Below, piece after piece: positions 24,493-31,314 of a stretch of 53,713 nt of DNA (position 1 is its first letter; every line of letters begins with the position of its first letter). The DNA is taken from the NCBI GenBank assembly GCA_020723405.1, contig DYIY01000008.1, positions 143,915 through 197,627 on the forward strand. The letters are read 5' to 3'. The position numbers were made by a program, and so were the translations under genes. The notes under the pieces were generated by a model. That model was not told the origin of the DNA. It ran no database searches and worked only from the letters and a program-made list of their open reading frames with translations. Source of the DNA: Thiobacillus denitrificans (GTDB taxonomy: Bacteria; Pseudomonadota; Gammaproteobacteria; Burkholderiales; Thiobacillaceae).

Positions 24493-25728
24493 TTGCGCGG
24501 CCGGCTGCTGTCCCTGCTCCTGCTGGCCCTGGCCGCCCTCCCCGCCCGGGGTGGCGTCAAGCCCGACTTCACCACCTGGCTGGCCGACTTCCGCCAGGAT
24601 GCCCAGGCCCAGGGCATCACCCCCGCCACCCTGGATCTGGCCCTGGGCACCATCCAGCCCCTGCCCCGGGTGCTGGAACTGGACCAGCGCCAGCCGGAAT
24701 TCGTGGACACCTTCTGGAACTACCTGGACGCCCGGGTCAACGCCCGGCAGCTCCGCCTCAGCCACGACAAACTGTGGATCCACCGCAAGCCCCTCTATCG
24801 CGCCCAAGGCAGACACGGCGTGCCGGCCACCCTGCTGGTGGCCCTGTGGGGCATGGAAACCCGCTTCGGCAAGAGCCTGGGGGGCTTCCCCACCCTGTCC
24901 GCCCTGGCCACCCTGGCCCACGACGGAAGGCGGGCCGCCTTCTTCCGCGCCGAACTGCTCAACGCCCTGCGCATCCTCCAGGACGGCCACGCCAGCCTGG
25001 CCACCCTGAAGGGTTCCTGGGCCGGCGCCCTGGGGCAGATGCAGTTCATGCCCTCCACCTTCGTGGAGTACGCGGTGGACGGCGACGGTGACGGGCGCAA
25101 GGACCTCTGGCGCTCCTTGCCCGATGCCTTCGATTCCGCCGCCGAGTACCTCAACCGTCTGGGCTGGCGGGAGAACGAGCACTGGGGCCGGGAGGTGCGC
25201 CTGCCGGCGGGGTTCGACTACGGCCAGGCCACGCTGAACAACCGCAAACCCGTCAGCCAGTGGGCAGCCCTGGGGGTGACCCTGGCGGACGGCAAGACCC
25301 TGCCCAAATCCGACCTGCCCGGCGCCATCCTCCTGCCCCAGGGCTACGCCGGTCCTGCCTTCCTGGTGTATCGCAACTTCGACGTGGTGATGACCTGGAA
25401 CCGCTCCATCAACTACGCCCTGAGCGCCCTGCTGCTGGCCGACCGGCTCCAGGGCCTGCCCCCGCCCCGCCTGGGCCGGGGTGCGGACAACCGCCGTCTG
25501 AGCAAGGATGACGTGCAGGAGATGCAGCGCCTGCTGCGGGGCCGGGGCTTCGAGACCGGCGACCCGGACGGGGTGCCGGGCAGCCGCACCCGGGAAGCCA
25601 TCCGCGCCTTCCAGGAAACCGCCGGCCTGCCGGTTGACGGCTTCGCCTCGGCCACCCTGCTGGAGCAGTTGCGCCAGACGGGCGCCCTCCAGGCCCGGGG
25701 GCCCCAGCCGGAAATGGCGATCCACTAG
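24493..25728 (+). CDS. MltB-type lytic murein transglycosylase with peptidoglycan-binding domain
   Basis: A 411-residue exported enzyme cleaving peptidoglycan to 1,6-anhydromuropeptides. The TTG start at 24493 is followed by a short signal peptide (LLSLLLLALAALPARG). The SLT_2 domain (about 25-325) has the catalytic glutamate in LWGMETRFGKSLGG and the typical GALGQMQFMPSTF, DGDGDGRKDLW and YRNFDVVMTWNRS. A PG_binding_1 domain (about 335-395) ends the protein. No lipobox cysteine is seen, so it is soluble in the periplasm. The stop codon TAG belongs to the terminal repeat of MITE copy 2, which may have trimmed the original tail. Confidence 0.9.
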   Translation: MRGRLLSLLLLALAALPARGGVKPDFTTWLADFRQDAQAQGITPATLDLALGTIQPLPRVLELDQRQPEFVDTFWNYLDARVNARQLRLSHDKLWIHRKPLYRAQGRHGVPATLLVALWGMETRFGKSLGGFPTLSALATLAHDGRRAAFFRAELLNALRILQDGHASLATLKGSWAGALGQMQFMPSTFVEYAVDGDGDGRKDLWRSLPDAFDSAAEYLNRLGWRENEHWGREVRLPAGFDYGQATLNNRKPVSQWAALGVTLADGKTLPKSDLPGAILLPQGYAGPAFLVYRNFDVVMTWNRSINYALSALLLADRLQGLPPPRLGRGADNRRLSKDDVQEMQRLLRGRGFETGDPDGVPGSRTREAIRAFQETAGLPVDGFASATLLEQLRQTGALQARGPQPEMAIH

Positions 25729-25923
25729 GCGCCTGTCGGACTTGCAGAAGCGAAGCGAAAACGAGCTTGCGAGCTTCGGCGCAAGCCAAAATTCGCCAGA
25801 GCGGGGACAGTTTTTGACGATTTCGCCGGGCAATAGTCGAACTATTGCCCAAGAAAGCGGCATTAATGGACCGCGCTTCCCACCAGCGCAGTAGATCAGC
25901 CACAAGTCAGACAGGCTCCTGGA
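25726..25923. mobile_element. MITE-like element, copy 2 (non-coding)
   Basis: About 195 bp bounded by terminal inverted repeats CTAGGCGCCTGTCGGACTT (left) and AAGTCAGACAGGCTCCTGG (right). It shares internal blocks with copy 1 in the same order. An additional AAGCGAAGCGAAAACGAGCT segment makes it longer. No coding capacity. The remaining gap from 25924 to 26150 holds nothing I can name. Confidence 0.78.
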
Positions 25924-26150
25924 GCATCCCGTACCTTCCCGAGTCGCCGGGGAGTGTCGAAGTTCATGACACCCATGACGAAATCGGATGACCGCATCCG
26001 CTTTGTCTCGCCCCTGGCCTCCACCGCCAGCCCATTGCAGGCCGCTTGGCCCCGCCCGGGACGGGGGAGCGGAGCGGACGCCCATGGCTCCGGACCGATT
26101 GGCATCGGCCTTGCTATACCCCTGGAAGACCAACCTCCATCTGGGACATC

Positions 26151-26348
26151 ATGGACAAGCGCACGTCGTTCGATCTGGCATTCAACGAATCCCCCCTGCC
26201 CGAGGAGGGAGGACTGCTGGCGCTGCTCCATCCCGATGAAAGCCTGCCCGCCCCCGAGGAAGAGGAATCCCTGAAGGACTTCCTCAAACCGTTCCAGGAG
26301 GACGCTCCGGAATGGGAGCAACTGGAACTGCGCGCCGGCGACGACTGA
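26151..26348 (+). CDS. Small acidic hypothetical protein
   Basis: A 65-residue frame from ATG 26151, very acidic (many Glu/Asp, for example PAPEEEESLKDFLKPF) with no signal peptide or membrane segment. The ribosome site is weak (GGGA). Composition and GC-rich third positions fit a real gene, and it would be an intrinsically disordered or adaptor-type peptide. It is convergent with the DUF4197 gene, 14 bp away. An in-frame upstream start would only add an arginine/proline-rich stretch that looks non-coding. Confidence 0.5.
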   Translation: MDKRTSFDLAFNESPLPEEGGLLALLHPDESLPAPEEEESLKDFLKPFQEDAPEWEQLELRAGDD

Positions 26349-26362
26349 GCCGCCGGGCCGGC

Positions 26363-27133
26363 TTATTTGACGGCGGCGCCAAACACCCGCTTCAGTAGTT
26401 CCGAGGTGCGGGCCAGGGGATCCTGGCGAATGCGCTTCTCCTCGGCCGCAATCAGCTTGAACAGGCCGTCCACGGCCTTGCTTTCCACGTAGGTGTCCAG
26501 GTCGGTATTGCCGACCCCCAGCCATTGCGTAGTGGGCCCCGCCTTCTGCATCAGCTTCTTGTAGGCTGCAGTGACCCCGGCCTGATCCGTGGCCGCCTGG
26601 ACGATGGGCCGGAAGCGCTCCTTGAGCCTGGCTTCACTGGTCTTGCGGAAGTATTGGGTGGCCGCGTCGTCGGGCCCCTTCAGGATGGCCTTGGCATCGG
26701 TCAGACTCATCTGGGAAACGGCATCGGCGAACAGCCCTGCCGCCTCGGGGACGGCCTTTTCCGCCGCATGGTTCATGGTGGCCACGAACTGGTCCGCGTA
26801 TTTGTCCTGGCCCAGGCTGCGCAACAGCTTCTCCACCTTGCGCAACTCATCGGGCAGGGGAATCTTCACCTCCAGGTTGTTCAGGTAGCCCCCCTCCTTG
26901 CCCAGGGTGGCGATGGCCGTCTGGGCCCCTTTGGACAAAGCCTCTTTGAGGCCCTTGATCACCTCTTCGTCGCTCAGGGCCGCCGCCGCCGTACTGCCCA
27001 GGGAGCCGGACACCGCAGGGGATTTCTGCACCGCTTCCCACTGTTTCTGCAGGTCGTCCAGCCAGCCGGCCCGGGTGGGAAGGGCCAGGGCGCCAGCCAG
27101 CAGAAACAGGACGGTCAGGAAAATGGTGCGCAT
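26363..27133 (-). CDS. DUF4197 family exported protein
   Basis: A 256-residue protein with a signal peptide (1-22, ending PTRA-GW). The DUF4197 domain follows: LSDEEVIKGLKEALSKGAQ, KIPLPDELRKVEKLLRSLG, MNHAAEKAVPEAAGLFADAV, and the end YVESKAVDGLFKLIAAEEKR. It is helical and periplasmic; the function of the family is unknown. It stands as a single gene with short gaps on both sides. Confidence 0.88.
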   Translation of the reverse strand: MRTIFLTVLFLLAGALALPTRAGWLDDLQKQWEAVQKSPAVSGSLGSTAAAALSDEEVIKGLKEALSKGAQTAIATLGKEGGYLNNLEVKIPLPDELRKVEKLLRSLGQDKYADQFVATMNHAAEKAVPEAAGLFADAVSQMSLTDAKAILKGPDDAATQYFRKTSEARLKERFRPIVQAATDQAGVTAAYKKLMQKAGPTTQWLGVGNTDLDTYVESKAVDGLFKLIAAEEKRIRQDPLARTSELLKRVFGAAVK

Positions 27134-27207
27134 GGGGGATCCTCGCTGCTTGCCGTGTCAGGAGCGGGAATTCTGCGCCAATCCACGCCCCGTCGCAGCA
27201 TCACGCC

Positions 27208-27510
27208 TCAACAGCATTCCTCCTCAAGCCTTGCCAGCAGGGCCATGGCCTCCTGGTCTTTCCAGGTTTCGAACAATTCCCGCACCTGGTTGATGTTGGA
27301 ATGGATGAGGAACAGGTCATCGGGCCGGGGACCGGAGCCGCCGGCCCGCTTCTTCAGGAAGTAGTCCCAGAAAGCCGTGTTCCGCTCGGGCAGGGCCACG
27401 TGGCGCAGAATGCAATCCATCACCCGGCGGGCGTTCCCGTCGCAGTCGATGCCCGAAAAGCTCACATAACGGTCCGGGGCGGCCGGCTGGCAGCCACAAG
27501 CTGCTTGCAT
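27208..27510 (-). CDS. cowN: N2-fixation sustaining protein CowN
   Basis: A 100-residue protein with the CowN hallmarks: DRYVSFSGIDCDGNARRVMD near the start, NTAFWDYFLKKRA, DDLFLIHSNINQVRELFETW, and a terminal EEECC. CowN lets nitrogenase keep working in the presence of carbon monoxide by protecting the MoFe protein. Its presence strongly suggests a nitrogen-fixing organism. No nif gene is in the window, and neither a NifA/sigma-54 nor an FNR site is obvious in the 70 bp upstream. The N-terminal extension (MQAACGCQ) adds two cysteines. Confidence 0.9.
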   Translation of the reverse strand: MQAACGCQPAAPDRYVSFSGIDCDGNARRVMDCILRHVALPERNTAFWDYFLKKRAGGSGPRPDDLFLIHSNINQVRELFETWKDQEAMALLARLEEECC

Positions 27511-27580
27511 GTCAGACTCCAGGAATTTAAATCAGGAGAACTTTATCCTGTTTTACCGCCCGGAGCATGTCCTATGCTCT

Positions 27581-28153
27581 TCAACCGGCCAACTTGCCGG
27601 CAATGGCCACCACTTCACTGGCCAGTTCCGCCACCCGACGGGTGGAAGACTCGTCCAGCAACCGCCCTGTCCCGTCGAAGGCCTTGTCGCCATGGGGCAC
27701 GGCCACCCTGCGCGGCAGCACGAGGGCGCCCACTGTGCTCAACACCTGCTGCACCGTGTCCAATCCTTGCAAGCCCCCCAGGGCTCCCGGGGACGTGGCC
27801 ATGAGGCCGGCCACCTTGCCGGCAAAGGGGTTGGCCCCCCGCACCCGGGGGGTGCGTGACACCCAGTCCAGGGTGTTCTTCAACAGGGCGGAAATGGAAT
27901 GGTTGTATTCCGGCGACACCACGATGAAGCCGTCGTGGGCGCCCATCACTTCCTGGAGCCGGAAGGCGTTGTCCGGCGGACCGCTCTCCGCTTCCAGATC
28001 GCCGTCATAGAGCGGCAGGGGAAAGTCGGCCAGTTCCAGCAGGGTGGCCTTGCCCCCTGCCCCATCCACCGCCTGGGCGGCAACCCGGGCCAGCCTGCGG
28101 TTGAGGGATTCGCGCCGGACGCTGCCGGCGAAGACGAGAATGTTCATGGGCAT
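27581..28153 (-). CDS. NADPH-dependent FMN reductase
   Basis: A 190-residue flavodoxin-like protein. It has the FMN-phosphate loop FAGSVRRESLNRRLARVA, the VSPEYNHSISALLKNTLDW motif and ATSPGALGGLQGLDTVQQVL, all typical of the SsuE/ArsH/chromate-reductase group. It reduces FMN, quinones or metals with NAD(P)H in the cytoplasm; the natural substrate is not predictable. Two adjacent in-frame ATGs (28153, 28147) are possible starts. It follows the phytase-like gene but behind a terminator. Confidence 0.88.
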   Translation of the reverse strand: MPMNILVFAGSVRRESLNRRLARVAAQAVDGAGGKATLLELADFPLPLYDGDLEAESGPPDNAFRLQEVMGAHDGFIVVSPEYNHSISALLKNTLDWVSRTPRVRGANPFAGKVAGLMATSPGALGGLQGLDTVQQVLSTVGALVLPRRVAVPHGDKAFDGTGRLLDESSTRRVAELASEVVAIAGKLAG

Positions 28154-28202
28154 GCCGCCTGTTGCGGGGTCGTGGGTCAGGGGAAACATTATCCCCTTTC
28201 CC

Positions 28203-28242
28203 CAAGACAAACTGCCCGACATGGCCAGGCCATGCCGGGCAG
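28203..28242 (-). terminator. Rho-independent terminator after the phytase-like gene
   Basis: On the minus strand, CTGCCCGGCATGGC-CTG-GCCATGTCGGGCAG pairs over 14 bp (one G-T type step) and is followed by TTTGTCTT, 23 bp after the stop codon at 28266. Confidence 0.85.
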
Positions 28243-28265
28243 CCCATGCTGGGGTAGTGCGGGGC

Positions 28266-29519
28266 TCAGCGGGGGCAGCGGGCGATCTGCTGGGCCTGGA
28301 AGCCGGGCAGATCGGCGCCGTCGATGGCAAAGGCGAAGAAGCGGTTGGCGTTGGCAGCCAGGAAGTCGTTGTCGTTGGTGGCGATCAGCAGATGCCGGCC
28401 GTCAGGCAGGTCGGGGCCGAAGGCGATGCCTTCCATCTTCTCCGGGAAGCTGCTGCCCGCCAGGCCATAGGCCGGGTTCAGGAAATCCAGGAACTCCACC
28501 TTGGCCACCGGGGTGACGCCGGCGGGGGTGGCCGTCACGTCCATGGCTTGCAGGGTACGGATGTCGCTGGCGGCGCTGACGTCGATCTTGAACAGCTTCT
28601 TGAAGACGGCGCTGCTGCCGGCCTTGCCGTCCCGTTCCAGGACCAGGAACTCGTGGTCGTTGACGGCCAGGATCTCGCTGATGCCGTAGGACTTGCTCTC
28701 CAGCTTGTAGAGGTATTCCTTGTACTCGCCGGTGGCCAGGTTCATTTCCAGGATGCGGGTGTTGGTGCCCACCCGGGCCAGGGCGGTATCCAGCCCGCCA
28801 TCCTGGATGAGGGGGCTTTGCATGATGCCGAACAGCCGGGTGCCATCGGGGGAGATGGCCAGGCCCTCCATGCCCCGGTTGGCCTGGCGGCCCGCCTTGT
28901 TGAGGGCCAGCTCGTCGCCCGGGACGTTCGCAGGCACGTCGATCAGGTACTTGTTGGGCACCGGCACGGCGGCCAGGCGCTTGCCGCTGTTCATGTCGAA
29001 CTGATAGACGAAGGGACCGTACTCGTCGGAGACGAAAATGCTGCGGCCACAGCCGTCCACCCGCACCCCCTCCGGATCGAAACGCAGGCTGGCGGCGGAG
29101 TTGGCGGCATCGTGGGCGGTGGCGGAGCCGGTGAAATAGTCCGTGCCGGTGCGCAGCAGGCGGGTGCTCTCCAGGGTGGGGGTCACCGTCCAGATGCCGC
29201 CGCTTTCCGCCACGGCGACACGCAGGGTATAGAGCCGGTCGATGTAGGAGGTGGTGCCATCGGCAGGGCCCCGGTCCGGCGTGGCCACGTAGAGGTCGCC
29301 CCGGCCGGTGTAGGCAAAGGCGGAACCCAGGCCCCCCACCTGGTTATGGGGCGTCACGCCATCTTCCAGGATATCGGTCAGGCCGGAGCCATCGGTCGCG
29401 GTACCGGGGATGTTGCCTTCCCCCAGAAAGCTCACGGCTGCGGGGGCGGCAGCGGAGAAAGTCAGGAAACTGGCAGCCAGCAGGCTGGCAAAAAGGGGTT
29501 TGAGGGCTTTCGTGGCCAT
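28266..29519 (-). CDS. Secreted esterase-like/phytase-like protein
   Basis: A 417-residue exported protein. The signal peptide ends near residue 27 (APAA-VS). The mature region matches the 'esterase-like activity of phytase' beta-propeller: NQVGGLGSAFAYTGRGDLYV, TPDRGPADGTTSYIDRLY, RFDPEGVRVDGCGRSIFVSD EY-type strand, ANRGMEGLAISPDG, YGISEILAVNDHEFLVLERD and KMEGIAFGPDLPDGRHLL. The true substrate of these proteins is unclear; phosphate esters are a possibility. Its 5' leader contains a GEMM-type riboswitch, so expression should follow cyclic dinucleotide levels. Start ATG 29519 has CGGAG upstream. Confidence 0.85.
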   Translation of the reverse strand: MATKALKPLFASLLAASFLTFSAAAPAAVSFLGEGNIPGTATDGSGLTDILEDGVTPHNQVGGLGSAFAYTGRGDLYVATPDRGPADGTTSYIDRLYTLRVAVAESGGIWTVTPTLESTRLLRTGTDYFTGSATAHDAANSAASLRFDPEGVRVDGCGRSIFVSDEYGPFVYQFDMNSGKRLAAVPVPNKYLIDVPANVPGDELALNKAGRQANRGMEGLAISPDGTRLFGIMQSPLIQDGGLDTALARVGTNTRILEMNLATGEYKEYLYKLESKSYGISEILAVNDHEFLVLERDGKAGSSAVFKKLFKIDVSAASDIRTLQAMDVTATPAGVTPVAKVEFLDFLNPAYGLAGSSFPEKMEGIAFGPDLPDGRHLLIATNDNDFLAANANRFFAFAIDGADLPGFQAQQIARCPR

Positions 29520-29550
29520 GGGGGGTCTCCGTCGATGGGCTGGGGGGGAA

Positions 29551-29622
29551 ACTGGCAGCCCGGCCATCTGCGACGAGACCCGAGGCTTTCCGACCCCGCC
29601 TCTCGGCGGGTGTGGCGATGAG
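29551..29622 (-). ncRNA. GEMM / cyclic-di-GMP-I type riboswitch
   Basis: On the minus strand, 30 bases before the phytase-like start, the leader has a stem CCCGCC-GAGA-GGCGGG with a GNRA tetraloop. It continues with the core GTCGGAAAGCCTCGGGTCTC, a short variable loop, and AGATGGCCGGGCTGCC. This order (tetraloop stem, AAAGCC, GGGTCT, ATGGC, CGGG..GCC) is the conserved core of the GEMM-I aptamer that binds c-di-GMP or cGAMP. The expression platform is not clear; a switch acting on the ribosome site is possible. Confidence 0.82.
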
Positions 29623-29705
29623 CAGCCCCGGGATGCTAGGAGGAGAACATGACCGACATATTTCAGCCCATGGAGAGACACCCATTTGGGGTACGCCTCC
29701 GCCTC

Positions 29706-30146
29706 TCAGCGGGGCAGCACGTGGATGTAACCCGTGGACAACTGGATTTCCCGCAGGAAGAAAAGCAGCCCCACCACCAGGGACACCATGGCCAGAATGA
29801 ACAGGGAGGCGATGACCAGGGAAACCTCCAGACGCACCAGGGTCCCGATGAACAGGGTGGCGATGACCATGCAGACCAGCAGGGCCCCGCCGGTGCACAG
29901 GGCGATGGCCCGGTGGATCAGCCAGGTGCGCCGGCCCAGCACGGCCATTTCCGACTCTGCCGATTGCCGGTCCTCACCCTGCAGATCGGGCAGCCGCCCG
30001 TGGAGGGTGCGGAAACGATCCACCACCCGGCCCAGCCGGTTGACCAGCACGGACAAAAGCCCGGCCACGCCGGTCAACAGGAACACGGGCGCCACCGCCA
30101 GTTGAATGGCATGGGCGATGCTGGTGATATCGGCAATGGGCAGCAT
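29706..30146 (-). CDS. DUF2721 family membrane protein
   Basis: A 146-residue inner-membrane protein. One helix near the N-terminus (AVAPVFLLTGVAGLLSVLV), a basic cytoplasmic loop (NRLGRVVDRFRTLH, ESEMAVLGRRTWLIHRAI), then two close helices ending in REIQLSTGYIHVL. This is the DUF2721 pattern; function unknown. It lies 21 bp downstream of the small gene at 30168 on the same strand and could share its transcript. Confidence 0.85.
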   Translation of the reverse strand: MLPIADITSIAHAIQLAVAPVFLLTGVAGLLSVLVNRLGRVVDRFRTLHGRLPDLQGEDRQSAESEMAVLGRRTWLIHRAIALCTGGALLVCMVIATLFIGTLVRLEVSLVIASLFILAMVSLVVGLLFFLREIQLSTGYIHVLPR

Positions 30147-30167
30147 GGAGACAGAAACAGTAACGGG

Positions 30168-30548
30168 TCAGGGCGGATCCAGCAGCGCGGCCCGCATCTG
30201 GGCCTCGGTGATGGGCAAGGGCAACACGGCATGGACGGGAAACAGGGCCAGCAGCTTGTCCACGTGGGCCGCCTCGCCGGGTTGCAGGACGATGATGACC
30301 CGGGCCCGGGGCGCCATCGCCTGGAGGGTGCGCAGGGTCACGTCCAGATTGGAGATCGTGTTGCCCGCATAGTCATTGCCCCAGGCGTAGAGGAACTCGC
30401 CCACGAAGAAATCCGGCCGTTGGGCCTTCAAGGCCCGGTGCAGGTTCCGGGCGGAGTCGAAGCGTTGCGCGGCAATGCCCAGTTCCTCGTACAGCGCGGG
30501 GAAATGGGCCGCGAAGGGCGAAGCGACCAGGGCATACAGGGTCTTCAT
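30168..30548 (-). CDS. Receiver-like hypothetical protein
   Basis: A 126-residue cytoplasmic protein with alternating strands and helices (MKTLYALVASPF, ALKAQRPDFFVGEFLYAW, ARVIIVLQPGEAAHVDKLL, VHAVLPLPITEAQMRAALL) like a response-regulator receiver fold. The expected phospho-acceptor position reads FVGEFLYAW with glutamate instead of aspartate, so it is probably not phosphorylated. Related stand-alone pseudo-receivers serve as protein-protein adaptors; the partner is unknown. It may form an operon with the DUF2721 gene. Confidence 0.65.
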   Translation of the reverse strand: MKTLYALVASPFAAHFPALYEELGIAAQRFDSARNLHRALKAQRPDFFVGEFLYAWGNDYAGNTISNLDVTLRTLQAMAPRARVIIVLQPGEAAHVDKLLALFPVHAVLPLPITEAQMRAALLDPP

Positions 30549-30610
30549 GGCATGGGTTCAAACGGCGCCCTTGGAGCGTACACCGGCGCGGTGTTTTCCT
30601 TCATCCAGGA

Positions 30611-30895
30611 TCATTGCTGCGGGTCGCACACATAGCGTTTGGCCAGGTCCGCCCCAGGCTGGCAGCCTTCCAGGGAGAAACTGAAGTACAGGCAGTGGGG
30701 CCGGCAGATTTCCGTGTAGCACACGGCTGCCTTGCCTGCCGTGGCGGGCCCGCAGTGCTCCTCGGCGGGGTCCAGTCCCTCGCTGAGGCTGACGATGGGC
30801 CCCTCGCAGGCGCCCACGTCCACCAGTTTCCAGCCGGCGAGTGCCGGCACGGCGGGCAGAAGAACAAGGAGGAGCGCCAAAGCCGAGGTTTTCAT
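30611..30895 (-). CDS. Small cysteine-rich secreted protein
   Basis: A 94-residue protein with a signal peptide (1-20, ALA-GW) and seven cysteines in the 74-residue mature chain (GACEG, EEHCG, AVCY, EICRPHC, EGCQ, YVCD). Several disulfides are likely, with one cysteine free or paired in a dimer. No family is recognised. It borders the accessory island starting at 30946 and is a single gene. Confidence 0.7.
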   Translation of the reverse strand: MKTSALALLLVLLPAVPALAGWKLVDVGACEGPIVSLSEGLDPAEEHCGPATAGKAAVCYTEICRPHCLYFSFSLEGCQPGADLAKRYVCDPQQ

Positions 30896-30945
30896 GGATT
30901 CATTCCCTGTTGAACCTGGTGGAATTCCGCCAGGATACCCGCACC

Positions 30946-31098
30946 TCAGCGCGCCGGAGCGGGCGTTCCGGCACAGGTCCCGCCGTTCGCCATGCGCGGA
31001 TAGTCCGGGCGGGAAGACAGGAAAACCTGCACGCAGTCACCGACCGCATGGCCTGGAAACTCGCTGTACACGAGCAATTTCTCACCCTTGTCAGTCAC
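30946..31098 (-). pseudogene. 3' remnant of a small gene interrupted by repeats
   Basis: The frame ending at 30946 encodes a protein-like stretch (VVTDKGEKLLVYSEFPGH, VGDCVQVFLSSRPDYPRM, GGTC). Upstream it runs straight into the GGGGACAGACC repeats with no ATG; only a TTG inside repeat DNA could start it. The missing 5' end, probably including a signal peptide, suggests a gene whose front was replaced or cut off by the repeat cluster. A short functional protein from an unusual start cannot be excluded. Confidence 0.45.
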
Positions 31099-31099
31099 C

Positions 31100-31275
31100 A
31101 CGCGTAATAGGGGACAGACCACGTTTCTGACCGTAATACGCGTAATAGGGGACAGACCACGTTTCTTGCGTCTGACATAGAAGCCCAAAGCCAAATTAGC
31201 AGCTGATCGGCAGTTAATCGTGGTCTGTCCCCTATTGTCCTGTCCCCTATTGTCCTACCCTATTGTCCTATTGTC
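31100..31275. repeat. REP-like direct and inverted repeats (GGGGACAGACC family)
   Basis: A 29-bp sequence containing AATAGGGGACAGACCACG occurs twice in direct order (31100-31128 and 31138-31166). Its inverse CGTGGTCTGTCCCCTATT lies at 31219-31236, followed by further TGTCCCCTATTGTCC copies to about 31275. The arrangement could fold as a long hairpin. Such motifs are typical of REP-family elements, but no transposase is present here. Confidence 0.85.
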
Positions 31276-31314
31276 CCTGAGCCCGCCCGCTTTGGCCCCG
31301 CGTTCTTGTTCACC

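Noticed and set aside
27511-27580. NifA, sigma-54 or FNR site upstream of cowN
   Set aside because: No TGT-N10-ACA, GG-N10-GC or TTGAT-N4-ATCAA pattern was found.
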